Positions 53,148-64,000 of a stretch of 64,000 bases of DNA are shown piece by piece. A program made the position numbers and the translations under genes. Below the pieces are notes generated by a model that was given only the letters and a program-made list of their open reading frames with translations, ran no database searches and was not told where the DNA came from. Each line of letters opens with the position of its first letter. Position 1 is the first letter of the stretch. The stretch comes from Rhizopus arrhizus. Lineage: Eukaryota; Mucoromycota; Mucoromycetes; Mucorales; Rhizopodaceae. Where the stretch lies: NCBI GenBank assembly GCA_024220505.1, contig JAKZZE010000002.1, positions 930,001 through 994,000 of the forward strand, in the 5' to 3' direction.

Positions 53148-55997
53148 TTAATTTCTTGCTCTTTTACGGCTTGAATTGTCGTGGTTTTTTCTTGGTCTTT
53201 TTTCACTTGAATTAGGTTCAACATTACGTTGTCCATTTCGACGATTCCAGTATTTTAGTATTGGTCTGTTGTCGTGAAAGTGTTTTTCAGGTTCCCAAGT
53301 ATCATCTTTCGCATCATAGCCTTTCCAACGTACCAAGTATAACCAGTTACTGGGAGTGCCTTTGTGGTCAATTACGGCTTCAACATCATATACCTCAGAT
53401 TGCTCTTCTGATATTACTTTGATATGTGAAGGTGGAATATTTCGAGGTAAAAGTGCGCCAGTACCATCAACTAGGATGTAGCTTCCTCCTTGGTTCTTTC
53501 TGACAATTGTATAATTTCCAATGTAGAGTGGATCTGTTTTTGTAGTTCGGTTTATATTCTTGATCATGACTTGACTACCAGATGGTATTTCCTTGATAAT
53601 TCGATGAGATTTGTTAAACTTGTTTTCGGCAGCAGTTTGAGAAGTTTTGATTTTCTCGCGAATAGCTGGTAAAACAGTGTTATTAAATTTCGTAATGTGT
53701 CCATTAAACTGTTTTCTTGTTTCATTGTAGTTTGTAGGAATTGACACGTCACTATAGTCCTTGAATTGATTTGGACGTCTAGCAAACATCAGTGAAAATG
53801 GTCTTGTGTCGTGTAAGGCAGTTGGTGTGTTGTTTAGAGCTTCTTGGGTACTGTCAAGGTATAAGTCCCAGTCATCGTTCTTGCCTTGAAGTCTTTTATA
53901 TATTATATTCTTTGTCTTTCCAACTCAACGTTCTGCAATACCATTGCTTCGAGGGTGATATGCTGTTATAAGGCGATGATCGATACCAGAAACTTCAGTG
54001 AATTTACGGATGATTTCATTGACATATTCTGTTCCATTATCGCTTTGGATAATTTTTGGACGACCGAAGAGTGATAGTATGCTTCTTAATGCGAGTGCGA
54101 TAGTATGTGAAGATTTATCAGGCAATGCTTTGAGTACGCAAAATCTTGTGAATACGTCTACTACAACTAGAATATAATTGTTTCCTTGAATTGATGTAGT
54201 CATAGGTCCGGCAGTATCGATACAGATATGATCCCAGGGTGCATCAGCATAGATTGACGATAATGGATGATATCCATGTTTGGCAATATTAAACTTTTGA
54301 CAATCAGGGCAGCTGTTGACACAATCTAATGCATCTTGCTTTAAGTTCGTCCAATGGATTCCTTCACTATGTAGAGTGGTAGCCATTGCTTGTGAGCCTC
54401 TGTGCCCTTCAAGATGGGTCTTGAGTAGTAATTCTTGCCGTTCTTCTGGTGCTGGGGTTACAAGATCATCAGGCATCATCATACGAGTAGTCATATTTGT
54501 GTTTTTGGAATTAACTATGTGAGGTGTGATCCAGGTTCGATGTTGGTTTTTATCCCCCACCAGCGTTCTTTCGGTTTCGAAAAGACGCGATAACATGTCT
54601 GGTAGTACGTTTTGAATACCAGGTCTGTGAATTATTTTGAAGTCGTAATCCAATATTGTGTCTAACCATTGTATCATCATAGAATTGGCGACAGGTTGAG
54701 TGTGGATGTAAGTAAGGGCTTTATGATCAGTATAAAGAGTGAAAGGATTACCCCATAAAAATGGATGAAACTTCTTGAGAGCGAAAACAATAGCAAGTAG
54801 TTCTCGTTTAGTAGTTGAGTAGTTCTTTTCAGATGTAGACAAAGCACGAGCCATGAAACCAAGATGGCAGATTTGCTTATCAATGATCTGGTAGAGAACA
54901 GCACCGATGGAATAATTGCTGGCATCCGTTGCAACATAGAATGGTTCATTAAGATCAGGATGATATAAGACTGGAGCAGAAGCAAGTAGTTGTTTAATTT
55001 TTGTGAATGCGTCGTCTTGTTCTTGACCCCAAACCTTGCTGGTGAGTTTGCCTTCAAAACGCAATTTATCCAATGGAGCTGTAACTTCGGATAAGTTGGG
55101 CAAGTATTTCCTAAAGTAGTTTACCAACCCTAAGAAGCGTTGAATATCTTTCCCTGTGGATGGCTTTTCCCAAGAAAGTGCGTTTGTAACCTTGCGTGGA
55201 TCGAGTCGAGATCCTTTGGCATCAACACAAAAACCAAGTAAGTAAACAGATGTTTGAGCAAAGTGACATTTGTCAACATTCAGGATTAAGTTAACATTGG
55301 TGAGCTTCTTGATGACATTTTGTACATGAATAATATGTTCTTCATAAGATTTAGAAAAAATGATAATATCATCCACAAATGCAAGAGCATAAGGAACATC
55401 AGCTAGGATAGAATTAATGACTCTTTGATAACGTGAAGCAATATGCTTGAGACCAAATGGGCAACCTTTGAACATGTATTGTTGACCTTGAAAAGTGAAG
55501 GTTGTTTTGACACGATCAGGTTTGTAAATTTGGAATCGATGAAAAGCTTGTCGTAAGTCTAAAGTAGTGAAAATAGTTGAACCTTGAAGTTGATCAAAAA
55601 TTTCATCAATTTTAGGTATAGGTTGTTTGTCATTAGATATCAAAATAGAATTCAACAAACGAGGATCTAGGCATGGTCTATAACCTGTGAGATTCCCTTG
55701 TAAATCCTTTTTGGGTGCCAAAGTGAGAGGAGAATTCCATTCTGAACTCGGTGGAGCATGTTCAATCACTTCATCTTTTAACCATGTATCAACACATTCT
55801 CGCATTACTGGCATCGGTTTGAGTGGAATACGGTAAGGTGATCGATAGGCTGTTTTGTTCTTTTCTGTATCAAGATGAATAATCGATTCAGGTACTGTGC
55901 AAAAACTATTCTTTGGTATCTGTGCATTTTGATCGAGATCAGGTTTGACTGCGGCCATAAAATTAATTTGTTGATCATTAGTACCATAAGGGGCATT
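53148..55997 (-). pseudogene. pol: Pol of Gypsy-3, N-terminally truncated with one nonsense codon
   Basis: RT (FVDDIIIFS), RNase H (ATDASNYSIG) and integrase are readable and align with Gypsy-2 throughout. TGA at 53925-53927 replaces the Trp of the integrase motif NGIVERWVG. The same frame then continues to 53148 and ends in a chromodomain (WLYLVRWKGYDAKDDTWEP). The protease is missing because the frame starts at the broken 5' edge. Confidence 0.9.
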
Positions 55998-55998
55998 A

Positions 55999-57599
55999 CA
56001 GTAAGGGACAAAATCAGTCCGTTTTTTGGTTTTTTCGCAATGCCTCGCCGGGAATTAAGCTTAGAGCTCTGCTTTGCTGACGAAAAATTTGTCTCTTCCT
56101 TCAACAAAGTTGACAATATTTGTCGGAAATGGTATTTTTTATTTTCCGCCATGTTATAAGAAGATATATTGAAAATAATGTATTTTTATTTTTTTGAATT
56201 TCGATTAGTACTTGGTATCGCGGCCCTTACGCTGGATTACGTCCCGAACTCGACGGGGCATAGAGTGAATAAGGTTTCTACAGTACTCTGGAGTTGCTAG
56301 GTCATACCAAAGCTTCGAAACCCGGTCAAAAATGCTTGGTCAGTCTCAACCACAGAAGAAGGTGGTCTTGTCATCTGTTCCTTCTTTTTAAGCATGGCCC
56401 ATGCATTTTCAATTGGGTTAAGATCAGGAGAGTATGCTGGCCAACTCAGGAGCTTAATCTTGTTCTTTTGGAACCATTTTGAAGGAGCTGAAGCACAATG
56501 GATGCTTGCATTATCTTGTTGAAAGATCATGTCCTTACTTTGCAGGCCATAATACTTCAATGTCTCCTTGTATTCCTCCTCAAGTACTGACGTGTATAGC
56601 TCACCATTTACATTACTTTGTAGCCAGGACATGTAGCCCCCTCCATGTATAGTTATGCAACTCCAAAGCATGATCCCGCCTCCTCCATAAGCATGTTTCT
56701 TTTTGTAGTGATGGTCTCGATAAGGTGCATTATCCTCTTTCCAAGCGTATTCTAGGCCATTAGACCCTCTTTTTTGGATCTTTGTCTCATCAGAAAAGAC
56801 AACGCGTTCCCAATCAGTCTCGGACCAGTCTTTATGAGCCTTTGCCCAATCATATCGTGCCTTTTGCTTGTCATTATTAAGTGGAAGTACCGTCTTTTTC
56901 TTAGTCGATTTTAGACCTTTGCGTTTCAAAGTACGAGCAATTGTTTTTGGATTGACCATTTGATCTGGTTTTTTAACGCCAAAGGAAGCATCGGCTGCGC
57001 TTTTAGATAAGCCAAGTCTTATGTCTCTAGCTGCTTTGGTTTCCTCCCTAGGTGTGAGTAAACGATGTCTACCCGCGCTATTTTTTGACTGCAACTTGGT
57101 TTTCCTTGAAATTCTTCGAATCATGGACTTTCCACAGCCTACTTTTTTTTAATTACATCCCATGGAATGGAGTGGTTCAACATGTTTTCAATTTGGGCAT
57201 GTTTGTCGGCATTCTTTGCTGTCATGGCGTGTTTGGCTAATCTGAGATGAGGTAAATGAGGAAAAAGAAAAAATGTAAAAAAATAAAAGAAGCTAAAATA
57301 TGAGAACACGTTAGCGTTCACTGACGTCATAAGACGTACCAAACTAAATCTCAAGTCAGTCCAGTGACTGTTTCTGGAGATATGGTGTCTAATGCAAAAT
57401 CGGGCGTTAGCAACAATCACGGAAAATCACGTTTTCCGCCATAACTACAGAGAAAATGGTGGTAGAAGCAATTAGGTTACACCAATAATTTTGTCTAGCT
57501 TGCGTGCAAATGTTTCGTCAGCAAAGCGAAGCCCTAAGTTTAATTCCCGGCGAGGCATTGCGAAAAAACCAAAAAACGGACTGATTTTGTCCCTTACTG
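55999..57599 (-). mobile_element. Tc1/mariner element (CAGTAAGGGACAAAATC ends)
   Basis: Inverted ends of over 50 bp, TA at 55997-55998 and 57600-57601, 1,601 bp. It inserted exactly at the old junction between Gypsy-3 pol and a truncated LTR. Confidence 0.95.
56205..57225 (-). pseudogene. Tc1/mariner transposase with two homopolymer frameshifts
   Basis: The main frame (56297-57124) has FSDETK, QQDNASIH and SPDLNPIENAW, a variant of the DDE core that is more pogo/Tc1-like than the others here. The N-terminal helix (MTAKNADKHAQIENML, from 57225) lies in another frame across an A8 run near 57140. The true C-terminus (FDRVSKLWYDLATPEYC...) lies in another frame after a T5 run near 56330, ending at 56205-56207. 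Two single-run indels separate it from a complete enzyme. Confidence 0.85.
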
Positions 57600-57793
57600 T
57601 ACGATAAACAGCCCACACAATTTATACCGTACTACCTCGGACCCTAAATCATATTGTTATATTCTAAGACGTAGTTTGTATTGAATGGGATCTCTCTCTC
57701 GTCCTTACTAAATAAAGAGGTTCAAGAGACTCATCGATTATTTGATTTATTTGTTAATTTTATTAATCGAGAGAACAACACGCCTATTCCACA
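57600..57793 (-). repeat. Truncated copy of the solo LTR at 23184
   Basis: The reverse complement matches 23184-23376 closely. It starts inside the RT of the LINE (next base 57794) and ends at the Gypsy-3 junction, lacking the last about 100 bp. Confidence 0.8.
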
Positions 57794-58862
57794 ATCGGTC
57801 TCCAATTCTTTAAATCAGTTAAATCTCCTTTTTTTGGTAATAGCCGTACACGAATATCTTTCCAAGATGATGGGGTCTCTTCTTTTGTCAATGCGTTATT
57901 GTATACTTCTAATATAAGCTTTTTGAGTGACGGAATGGCGAACAAGATGTGCAGGTATTGATATCCCAATCCATCGTTACCGGGACTACTCTGTTTGGGG
58001 CTGCGTTGTACTTGCTCCAACAGTTCATCCATTGTGATATTTGACACCAGTGCGTCGTTTTCACGCTGATCTACTGATCTACTAAAATGAATATTGTTTA
58101 AATAATTGTCGATTTCTATATCCTGAACATGATCAGTTGTATACAACCGTTGGTAATATTCCCGTACTATTTCTCTCATTGCAGTTGGGTCGGATGCGTG
58201 GTCTGTTGGTGGTACTGCTTCGACATTGTTAGTAGACAGATGTTGATCCATGTCTTTGACTGCCGTCATATGCTGTTGCACTGTACGTTGCTGATGTAGA
58301 CGTTTAACGAAGCCAGCAGATTTTTCTCCTTGTTCTCGCCATCGAATTCCTGCTTTCAATCCATCGATTATAGCCAACTCTTGCTGCAATTTACCTAACA
58401 TACGATCAATAGGTTCGATCAATTGCGCTCTTATTGCCAACGGCGGTTGGCTTCTTAAAATACGATTTCTTTTCCGTTCTAACTGTCGTACTGTCGTCTT
58501 CCTCCAATCAACATACGAATACCCATAATTTCGTATTACTTTCTTCGTCATTGATTTAACCTTGTCCCATTTTTCCGCTGGTGTGCTTTGTGTATCCCTG
58601 GAGAGGTTTTGCATCAATCGATTGATTTTGTGAGTAATTTGATCTTTGAGCGCCGAATGAGAAGCATATACAGTGACCCGCAAAACTGTCCCAATGTTTC
58701 GTAATTTTCTCTTCTAGGGCTTGTGGCTCCATAGTTGTTAAGCTAATGTACACCTTATTGTATATCATTCGATAGCCAAAATCTTGTAGTACCAAAAAAT
58801 GTAAAGCAAAAACAAACTAAAACAGCGCAGACGGAGACAGAGGGGATAGAAAACAAACGGTG

Positions 58863-59285
58863 TGTTTTGCCAAGTATTCAAATAAGAGACAAAAACTAAA
58901 AAGACAATAGTTGTGAAACTAAAGATTATATGTTGCTTTATTAATAAAAACATTTGAGGCTATTTATACTTTTTGGATGTCTGGATCTTTACCGCCATTT
59001 CAATTGATCGGTTAAAAGAATAATGTGGGAAGGATGGGAAGATAAAGGAAAGATAGTAGATAATCAATAGCCGCTGTCTTCTTGACGAATCAAGGGACAA
59101 TGAAGTAGATAAATTATTGATCTAACGATAATTATCGAATAAGGTTGGATTGAACTGCCGTTGTTATAATCAGGTTCCGATATAGTCGTGGGAACGCCGA
59201 TAGGGACAACAGGGCAGAGTTGGCTATTGCGGAGATCTCTCGTTTATCCATGAATGTTCACTTTACTAGTTGTGTGGATACAACA
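58863..59285 (-). repeat. Solo LTR in the left terminal repeat of the Tc1 element
   Basis: TGTTTTGCC...ATACAACA, 423 bp, flanked by CGGTG at 58858-58862 and 59286-59290. It is the inverted copy of the LTR in the intron at 43015-43438. Confidence 0.95.
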
Positions 59286-59348
59286 CGGTGCATTGGGACA
59301 GTTTTGCGGCACTTTTGAAAAAAAGCAAAATGGTTTATTTATTTGACA

Positions 59349-60725
59349 TTAATAGTCAGTCCAGCGTCCTTTATTCTTGATACATTGTTTTATATGCTTA
59401 GGCATTGTTTCTATGACCTTTTGGCACTCTTCCGGCTTCATTAAGTCGTACCAAAATTTAGTTACTCGTTCGTATAGTTCATTCATGCCTTTTGGTGTTG
59501 TTTCATAATCATTCAACCTTCTATTTAACAACGACCATATATTTTCAATTGGATTCAAGTCAGGGAACTGTGCTGGTCACTCCAGGATGTTGTAGGATTG
59601 CTGTTTAAGGTATTCTTTGACTGATTTGGACGTATATTTAGGATCATTGTCATGTTGGAAGATCACCTGATGTCTTTCTAGCCCTAGCTTATTAGCTCCA
59701 TGCTCAGTTGTAAGCTCTACTTCATCCTCCAAAATCTCTTTGTACAGTGTTTTATCCATATTACCATTGATTTTGCACATCTAACCAACCCCAGCATAGG
59801 TAATGGCACTCCACAGCATGATATTGCCTCTACCGTATTTAACGGTCATCTTGACGTGATGGGATTTCAGGCTTTCTCCGGATCGAATCCAAGTCCAGGT
59901 GCGTCCATCCGAATTAAATCTATTAATTTTTGTTTCGTCCGACCAAACAACGAGTTTCCAGTCATCTACTGTCCAGTCCTTGTGAGCCATACACCAAGAA
60001 AGCCTCTTGCGAATGTTTTTCGCACTAAGCAAAGGCTTCTTCGGCTTCTCAATCGCACCAAGACCGGCATTACGAAGGGCTCTGCACACGTTATCGACAC
60101 TTACTTTTCTTCCAGTGTCTTTTTCTAGCTCCTTAGCCACCTTTGTTGCACTGGATATGCGGTTTTTGGTCACTTGGCGCACACAATAGCGTTCATCAGC
60201 TGCAGACAGTAACTTGGGTCGGCCGCCTTTTGGCTGTCCAAGTCCAAAGCAATGGGGTTTTTGGAGTCTCCCAACAGCACTCTTACTCAAGCCAGTAATC
60301 CATTCCACTTCTCGAACCGACTTACCTTGTTGAAGTAAAGAAATTGCTTGAACAACTGTATCTTGAGAGATGTCATGTTTTGACATGTCAATAAGATACA
60401 GTCTTATCATTCTGGACTAAATCTTTACAAATGAGTTTGAATAAGAATAGAACCTGATAATTATCACTGCCCTAAACAGCCAAGTTTCACTTTCATCTCA
60501 ACAGTTGATTATTAACATCAGTCTATAAAATTTTTCTTATACATGTCAAATCATATCGGTCGTAACTATTTTTGTCATCTAATCTCAGGTCTTGCTCAAC
60601 TAATATAAATAGCCTTGAAATCTTTCTTTAATAAAAGTATTCGACTTTAGAACTATTGTTCGGTCTCGTTAATTCTTCTTTTTCTTATTTTGAATACTTA
60701 AAACACTTCAAGAGACTTGTTTCAT
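59349..60725 (-). pseudogene. Tc1-like transposase, two nonsense codons, start displaced by a solo LTR
   Basis: From 60370 the frame reads through two helix-turn-helix regions, SDETKINR, QHDNDPKY and FPDLNPIENIW to TAA at 59349. Stops lie at 59781-59783 (TAG) and 59577-59579 (TGA, where relatives have Trp in DDWPAQSP). The solo LTR at 60371-60710 separates the body from the likely original ATG at 60725; by chance the LTR supplies a new in-frame ATG (MSKHD), so an N-terminus is still available. Confidence 0.85.
60371..60710 (+). repeat. Solo LTR of Gypsy-2 type
   Basis: 340 bp, reverse complement of the Gypsy-2 LTR with few changes, flanked by AGAGA at 60366-60370 and 60711-60715. It shows that the Gypsy-2 family was active here and lost an internal region by LTR recombination. 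Confidence 0.95.
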
Positions 60726-61884
60726 GTTGAGATATAATGAGCGAGTAATAAATCAGTAGGAGCTTAAAACTTCAGCAGTGAGTAAAGTTCGACTTAGAGA
60801 CGTACAATGCACATTTGTAAGCAGTTTGGTACATCTATACAACTTGTGGGTCGCTATTTCATCGTTTTTTGTTTTTTTCAAAAGTGCCGCAAAACTGTCC
60901 CAATGCACCGCTTGTTTTCTATTCCCTCTATCTCCGTCTGCGCTGTTTTAATTTGTTTTGCTTTACATTTTTTGGTACTACAAGATTTTGGCTATCGAAT
61001 GATATACAATAAGGTGTACATTAGCTTATCAACTATGGAGCCACAAGCCCTAGAAGAGAAAATTACGAAACATTGGGACAGTTTTGCGGGTCACTGTACA
61101 GGATTAGCCCGCCATAATCCCGGACCCGTAGGTGCTTGGCCTGCCATAAAACTGACTTGCAAAATTGAATGGTCTGACCAAGATTGATGAAGACGCGTGA
61201 GCTGCGTATCTTTTAGATTATGGTGAATAGTTGTGCCAACATAAATATGGTCTATAACAGAACTAATTGTTGCATTCGACTGATAACTCTGAAATGTTGG
61301 AATATTTGCTAGATCATTCATCAACATGCTGTTATGAAAAAACTCTTTTAATAGGGCTCTCCATTCCGAGGATGTCGCATATGAAAGTTGTTCTGTTCGA
61401 TTATTGGAGTAATTGAAGTCCCCCGCTACTATCAAACGGTCAAAGGTAACTTGGTCATGCATTCCATAGAGCAACCTTGTCAATTGGTAAAAAAACTCTC
61501 TTCTTTCCCTGTCCGAGTCAGCAGGTGCATATATGTTCAAAATGAAAGATGATTCATAGAAATGTTGGGGGTGATCGACTTTACAAAGTTGAAAACGTGG
61601 TGAAATGAATGTGCTGGATGTATCAATGATCGAAATTTGGAAATTACTAGAGAATGAAAGAATGCCTACATGTGGTGTCCAGTGGGACACTTTAGGTTGA
61701 AAATGAATGTCGAGTGAATGAATAAGTTCTGGAGTTGAAGCGTGAGATTCTTGAAAGCATATTATGTCATATTTTTGAAGTCGTAGGTATCGTATGTACT
61801 CTTTTTGAGTTTGCGGTGAATTAGATTTGATTAAACTGTTTGCATTTAATGAGGCATATTGGCATAGGATATTATTCCTCATAA

Positions 61885-62637
61885 TTATTGCAAGATTTTA
61901 GAGGTAGAGCCGAACGTTCCCGCTCTAGAGTTGGAAACTGGTTGGCGTCCACTTTGTGATTCATTTGACCACTCAATGCCTGGCATATTATTTTCTGTAG
62001 TCTCTCTTTCTTCATATGGTTGTTGCGAAGGTACAGTTGCACCACTTTGACCGATGAATATATCACTATTGTTTGCACTGTTTAAGTAGTGACTAGGATT
62101 TTGAAGATCCTGTTCTAACTGTCTAATCTCTTCAGGGTCGATGACATTATCTTCGACCTCATTTTCGGTCTCATCTGACATAATGGACATTTTTTCTATT
62201 GCTTCATCCTTATAGTCGGAGTCATTGGAGTCATCATCGGAGTCCTGAAGTTCATTAATCTGATCGGTTACTGCACTGGAGTCTATTTGCTTTGTCTGGT
62301 AGGACTTTCGATCTCTTTTTTTATTAGTATTCATGGGCATATTTCTACGTGGGCATTCAAAGGAGCGATGCCCATTCTGATGACAAGAATAACAAATGAG
62401 ACGGGCTTTAGAGTCAGGACACTCAAATTTAGTGTGCCCTTCTTTATGACAATAGCGACACCATGTGGGCATATTATTCCAGGTCGCATGGAAAAATTCC
62501 TTAGATTCGCACCAGCTAATCTGGTGACTAAGTGCTTGAAATAGTTTTCTTTCGGCCACATTGACCTCCTGTTGTATGTTCAATACTGCGTAGCCAGCTC
62601 CCATGAAGAAGCCAGTAGCAGGTTCCGTAGTAATGCC
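61885..62637 (-). CDS. LINE ORF1 with two CCHC zinc knuckles, 5'-truncated
   Basis: About 240 residues are visible from MGAGYAVLN at 62604; the frame is open upstream to the mariner junction, so the natural start is lost. Two perfect knuckles, CRYCHKEGHTKFEC and CYSCHQNGHRSFEC, lie at about residues 49-86 and bind the element RNA in related LINEs. The rest is acidic and Ser/Asp-rich. The stop TAA (61885-61887) is 2 nt before the ORF2 ATG. Confidence 0.85.
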   Translation of the reverse strand, partial: GITTEPATGFFMGAGYAVLNIQQEVNVAERKLFQALSHQISWCESKEFFHATWNNMPTWCRYCHKEGHTKFECPDSKARLICYSCHQNGHRSFECPRRNMPMNTNKKRDRKSYQTKQIDSSAVTDQINELQDSDDDSNDSDYKDEAIEKMSIMSDETENEVEDNVIDPEEIRQLEQDLQNPSHYLNSANNSDIFIGQSGATVPSQQPYEERETTENNMPGIEWSNESQSGRQPVSNSRAGTFGSTSKILQ

Positions 62638-63038
62638 TACACTAGGTGAAAAAATAGGGACAACCTTTTCGAAAATTTCATTTCATGCAGCATGTAGCAT
62701 TAAGAGAAGGTCGCCTCATGATGCTAGCAATCTGTTAAAACGAGGTTAATGAGTAAAGTATTTCATCAAAATATGATGAGCCAAGTATGGAAAATGAGGG
62801 AGTAATGCATGTATAATTGGTAGAATTTTAGATACTCCACAGCTCAGTTTTAGACCATATTTCGTACTCTTCTAATTTGACCTAGAATATCAGCTACAAT
62901 TAAAATGCAAACCAATTCTAATTTTAGCTATGCACATTCCTATAATTAATAATATAAAATGGATGCTGTTTTCCTTCATTCATACATTCTTTTTTTTTTA
63001 TTATATTCATCTTACTTCGTGCGAAATTTCTCTTACTG

Positions 63039-63563
63039 ATGCCTCGCGCTTTACCTCAAGACACGCAAGACAGCATCAAGTCTGCACTGATGAGCAATAG
63101 AATCCCAAAGGATATTGCTGGTGAACTTGGTGTCCATCCCAAGACAGTTAGGAGATATAGAAACAAGCTATTTGGGCCAATGGTACCCGCAACACGTGGT
63201 AGGCATACACTTGTGTCATCTGCTACGAAGGAATATATCAAGGTATTACTGATTAAAGGAGCCCCAAAGACAGCCAAGGATGTACATCGGATGCTCATAC
63301 AACTTGAGTATTCTATGTCTTACCGTTCAGCAATAAACGTCCTTGTATCAATGGATTTTTATGCTAGGCGTAAAAAGAAGCAGCCTCTTTTAACTAATAA
63401 CCACCGCAAGCAGAGGTTAGGATGGGCAAAAAAGTATCAAAGTTGGTGTATGCAATAGTGGCATCAAGTAGTGTTCTCCGATGAAACGAAGATCAACATT
63501 TGGGATCTAATGGCTGCAGATACTATTGGACCCAGCCTGATGATGTCCTTCGTCCACACCACA
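63039..63563 (+). pseudogene. Tc1-like transposase, broken and cut by insertion
   Basis: ATG 63039 (MPRALPQDTQDSIKSAL) opens 139 codons of helix-turn-helix sequence up to TAG at 63456-63458. After that stop the same frame gives VVFSDETKINIW, then a frameshift, and the Tc1 insertion at 63566 removes the rest. It is close to the intact enzyme at 12001. Confidence 0.85.
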
Positions 63564-63565
63564 TA

Positions 63566-64000
63566 CAGTAGCGGACAAAACTGGTGCACAAAACTTTTTT
63601 TTAGCTTTTAACTACCATTACCTGCTCATGGTAATTGCAATAGTCATGAAACTGTACTAGAAGGAGGATATACTAGTCATTGTAATCTATGTATGTTCTA
63701 AGCATGACATTGTTAAAACTGAGCGATAAGCGTGCTTTGAATTTATAAAATCTTATATTTTCTAAAAACCGCAAAAGTGGCTAAGACCATAGACTTTATA
63801 TAATCATCTCATCTCTTGATATTATCGGATATTCTTCTTTGCATATGCTAATAATATGCGTGTATATCATTTTCAGTAAAAGAACCCGGCTCTTTAACTA
63901 TTCTTTTCCAAAGATCATCGACCTTTTTTGATCTAGTGTCGTATCATCATACCTTTGCCATCAATTGCCACCTGGCATGCTTAAGCGGACTTAGGCCGGG
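63566..64000. mobile_element. Second copy of the GCGGACAAAACTGG Tc1 family, running off the window
   Basis: TA at 63564-63565. It is nearly identical to 23398-23832, including the decayed C-terminal transposase fragment, with a handful of substitutions. Confidence 0.9.

Larger units (their letters stand above)
52418..55998 (-). mobile_element. Gypsy-3: truncated chromovirus
   Basis: It has a 3' LTR, a polypurine tract GGAAGGGGGCAA (minus strand, 52837-52848) and most of pol, but no gag, no 5' LTR and no second target duplication. It is a close relative of Gypsy-2. The pol frame ends at the TA used by the mariner element at 55999; beyond that mariner lies an unrelated truncated LTR, so the 5' part was lost by deletion or recombination before the mariner inserted. 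Confidence 0.9.
58671..61096 (-). mobile_element. Tc1-like element inserted in LINE ORF2, itself holding two solo LTRs
   Basis: Ends CAGTGACCCGCAAAACTG, TA at 58669-58670 and 61097-61098. Without the two solo LTRs and their duplications it is 1,653 bp. The terminal repeats are about 200 bp long, each starting with CCGCAAAACTGTCCCAATG and ending with that motif inverted (GCATTGGGACAGTTTTGCGG), the same plan as the element at 20697. Confidence 0.9.
57784..61882 (-). pseudogene. LINE ORF2: apurinic endonuclease and partial reverse transcriptase
   Basis: The endonuclease part (61882 to 61097) shows the APE motifs LNANS, CFQESHA (Glu), VAGDFNYS (Asp-x-Asn) and SDHSIL. After the Tc1 element the same frame resumes at 58670 with an Arg/Lys-rich linker and the RT N-terminal region, up to LPKKGDLTDLKNWRPI. 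The catalytic RT core and any C-terminal zinc knuckle are missing. Leaving out the Tc1 plus one TA (2,428 bp) restores one frame. ATG 61882 follows the ORF1 stop by 2 nt. Confidence 0.9.
57794..62639 (-). mobile_element. APE-type LINE, truncated at both ends and interrupted
   Basis: ORF1 with CCHC knuckles, then ORF2 with endonuclease and the start of reverse transcriptase. Its 3' half is lost at the LTR at 57793, and its ORF1 start is cut by a mariner at 62640. A Tc1 element (58671-61096) splits ORF2. All breaks are later insertions or deletions, not the usual 5' truncation. Confidence 0.85.
62640..64000 (+). mobile_element. Mariner-like element (CACTAGGTGAAAAAATAGG end), interrupted
   Basis: It follows TA at 62638-62639. 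The end is a variant of family A. Another Tc1 element interrupts it at 63566, and its other end lies beyond the window. Confidence 0.75.

Overview
This window looks like a transposon-dense, AT-rich segment of an early-diverging fungal genome, most plausibly Mucoromycota (for example Mucorales). The pointers are short phase-0 introns with GTAAGT-type donors, eukaryotic tRNA genes, fungal-type Ty3/gypsy chromoviruses, many Tc1/mariner elements with TA target duplications, an APE-type LINE, and long A/T homopolymers. The standard code fits every frame. I see no ordinary host protein gene; the only clear host genes are two tRNAs.

Layout. 1-7277: the end of a DNA element, a tRNA-related SINE-like copy (to 512), then two adjoining elements with CACTGC termini, D (584-4446, carrying a four-exon gene) and A (4450-7277). 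8080-8152: tRNA-Lys. 8542-18224: a nearly intact Ty3/gypsy element (Gypsy-1) with gag, pro-pol, integrase and an extra unknown 3' ORF, interrupted by an intact Tc1-like element. 18225-23157: head-to-tail degenerate LTRs, two of them holding Tc1/mariner copies. 23158-32941: a nest of transposons: a mariner copy cut by two solo LTRs, one holding a Tc1 element and the other holding a complete chromovirus (Gypsy-2). 33000-36584: AT-rich sequence with no convincing gene. 36585-40691: decayed mariner, an IS630-like transposase pseudogene, and LTR fragments. 40728-46218: tRNA-Val with a SINE-like copy inserted at its 5' end, and the CACTGC element B (second four-exon gene) inserted in the SINE. 46762-52417: CACTGC elements C and D' (D' is a second copy of D, cut by Gypsy-3). 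52418-57793: truncated Gypsy-3, a mariner, an LTR piece. 57794-64000: an APE-type LINE split by a Tc1 element that itself holds two solo LTRs, then further Tc1/mariner copies running off the end.

The most interesting material is (1) the CACTGC-terminus elements. One has a 3-bp target duplication proven by an empty site; three elements have subterminal tandem repeats; two loci of one type and one of a divergent type encode a conserved four-exon protein with all introns in phase 0 and no recognisable transposase. (2) A SINE-like retroposon whose two copies both join the host exactly 15 nt into the 5' end of a tRNA gene. (3) Gypsy-1, with a textbook A AAA AAC frameshift site at the gag stop and an extra ORF reading into the 3' LTR.
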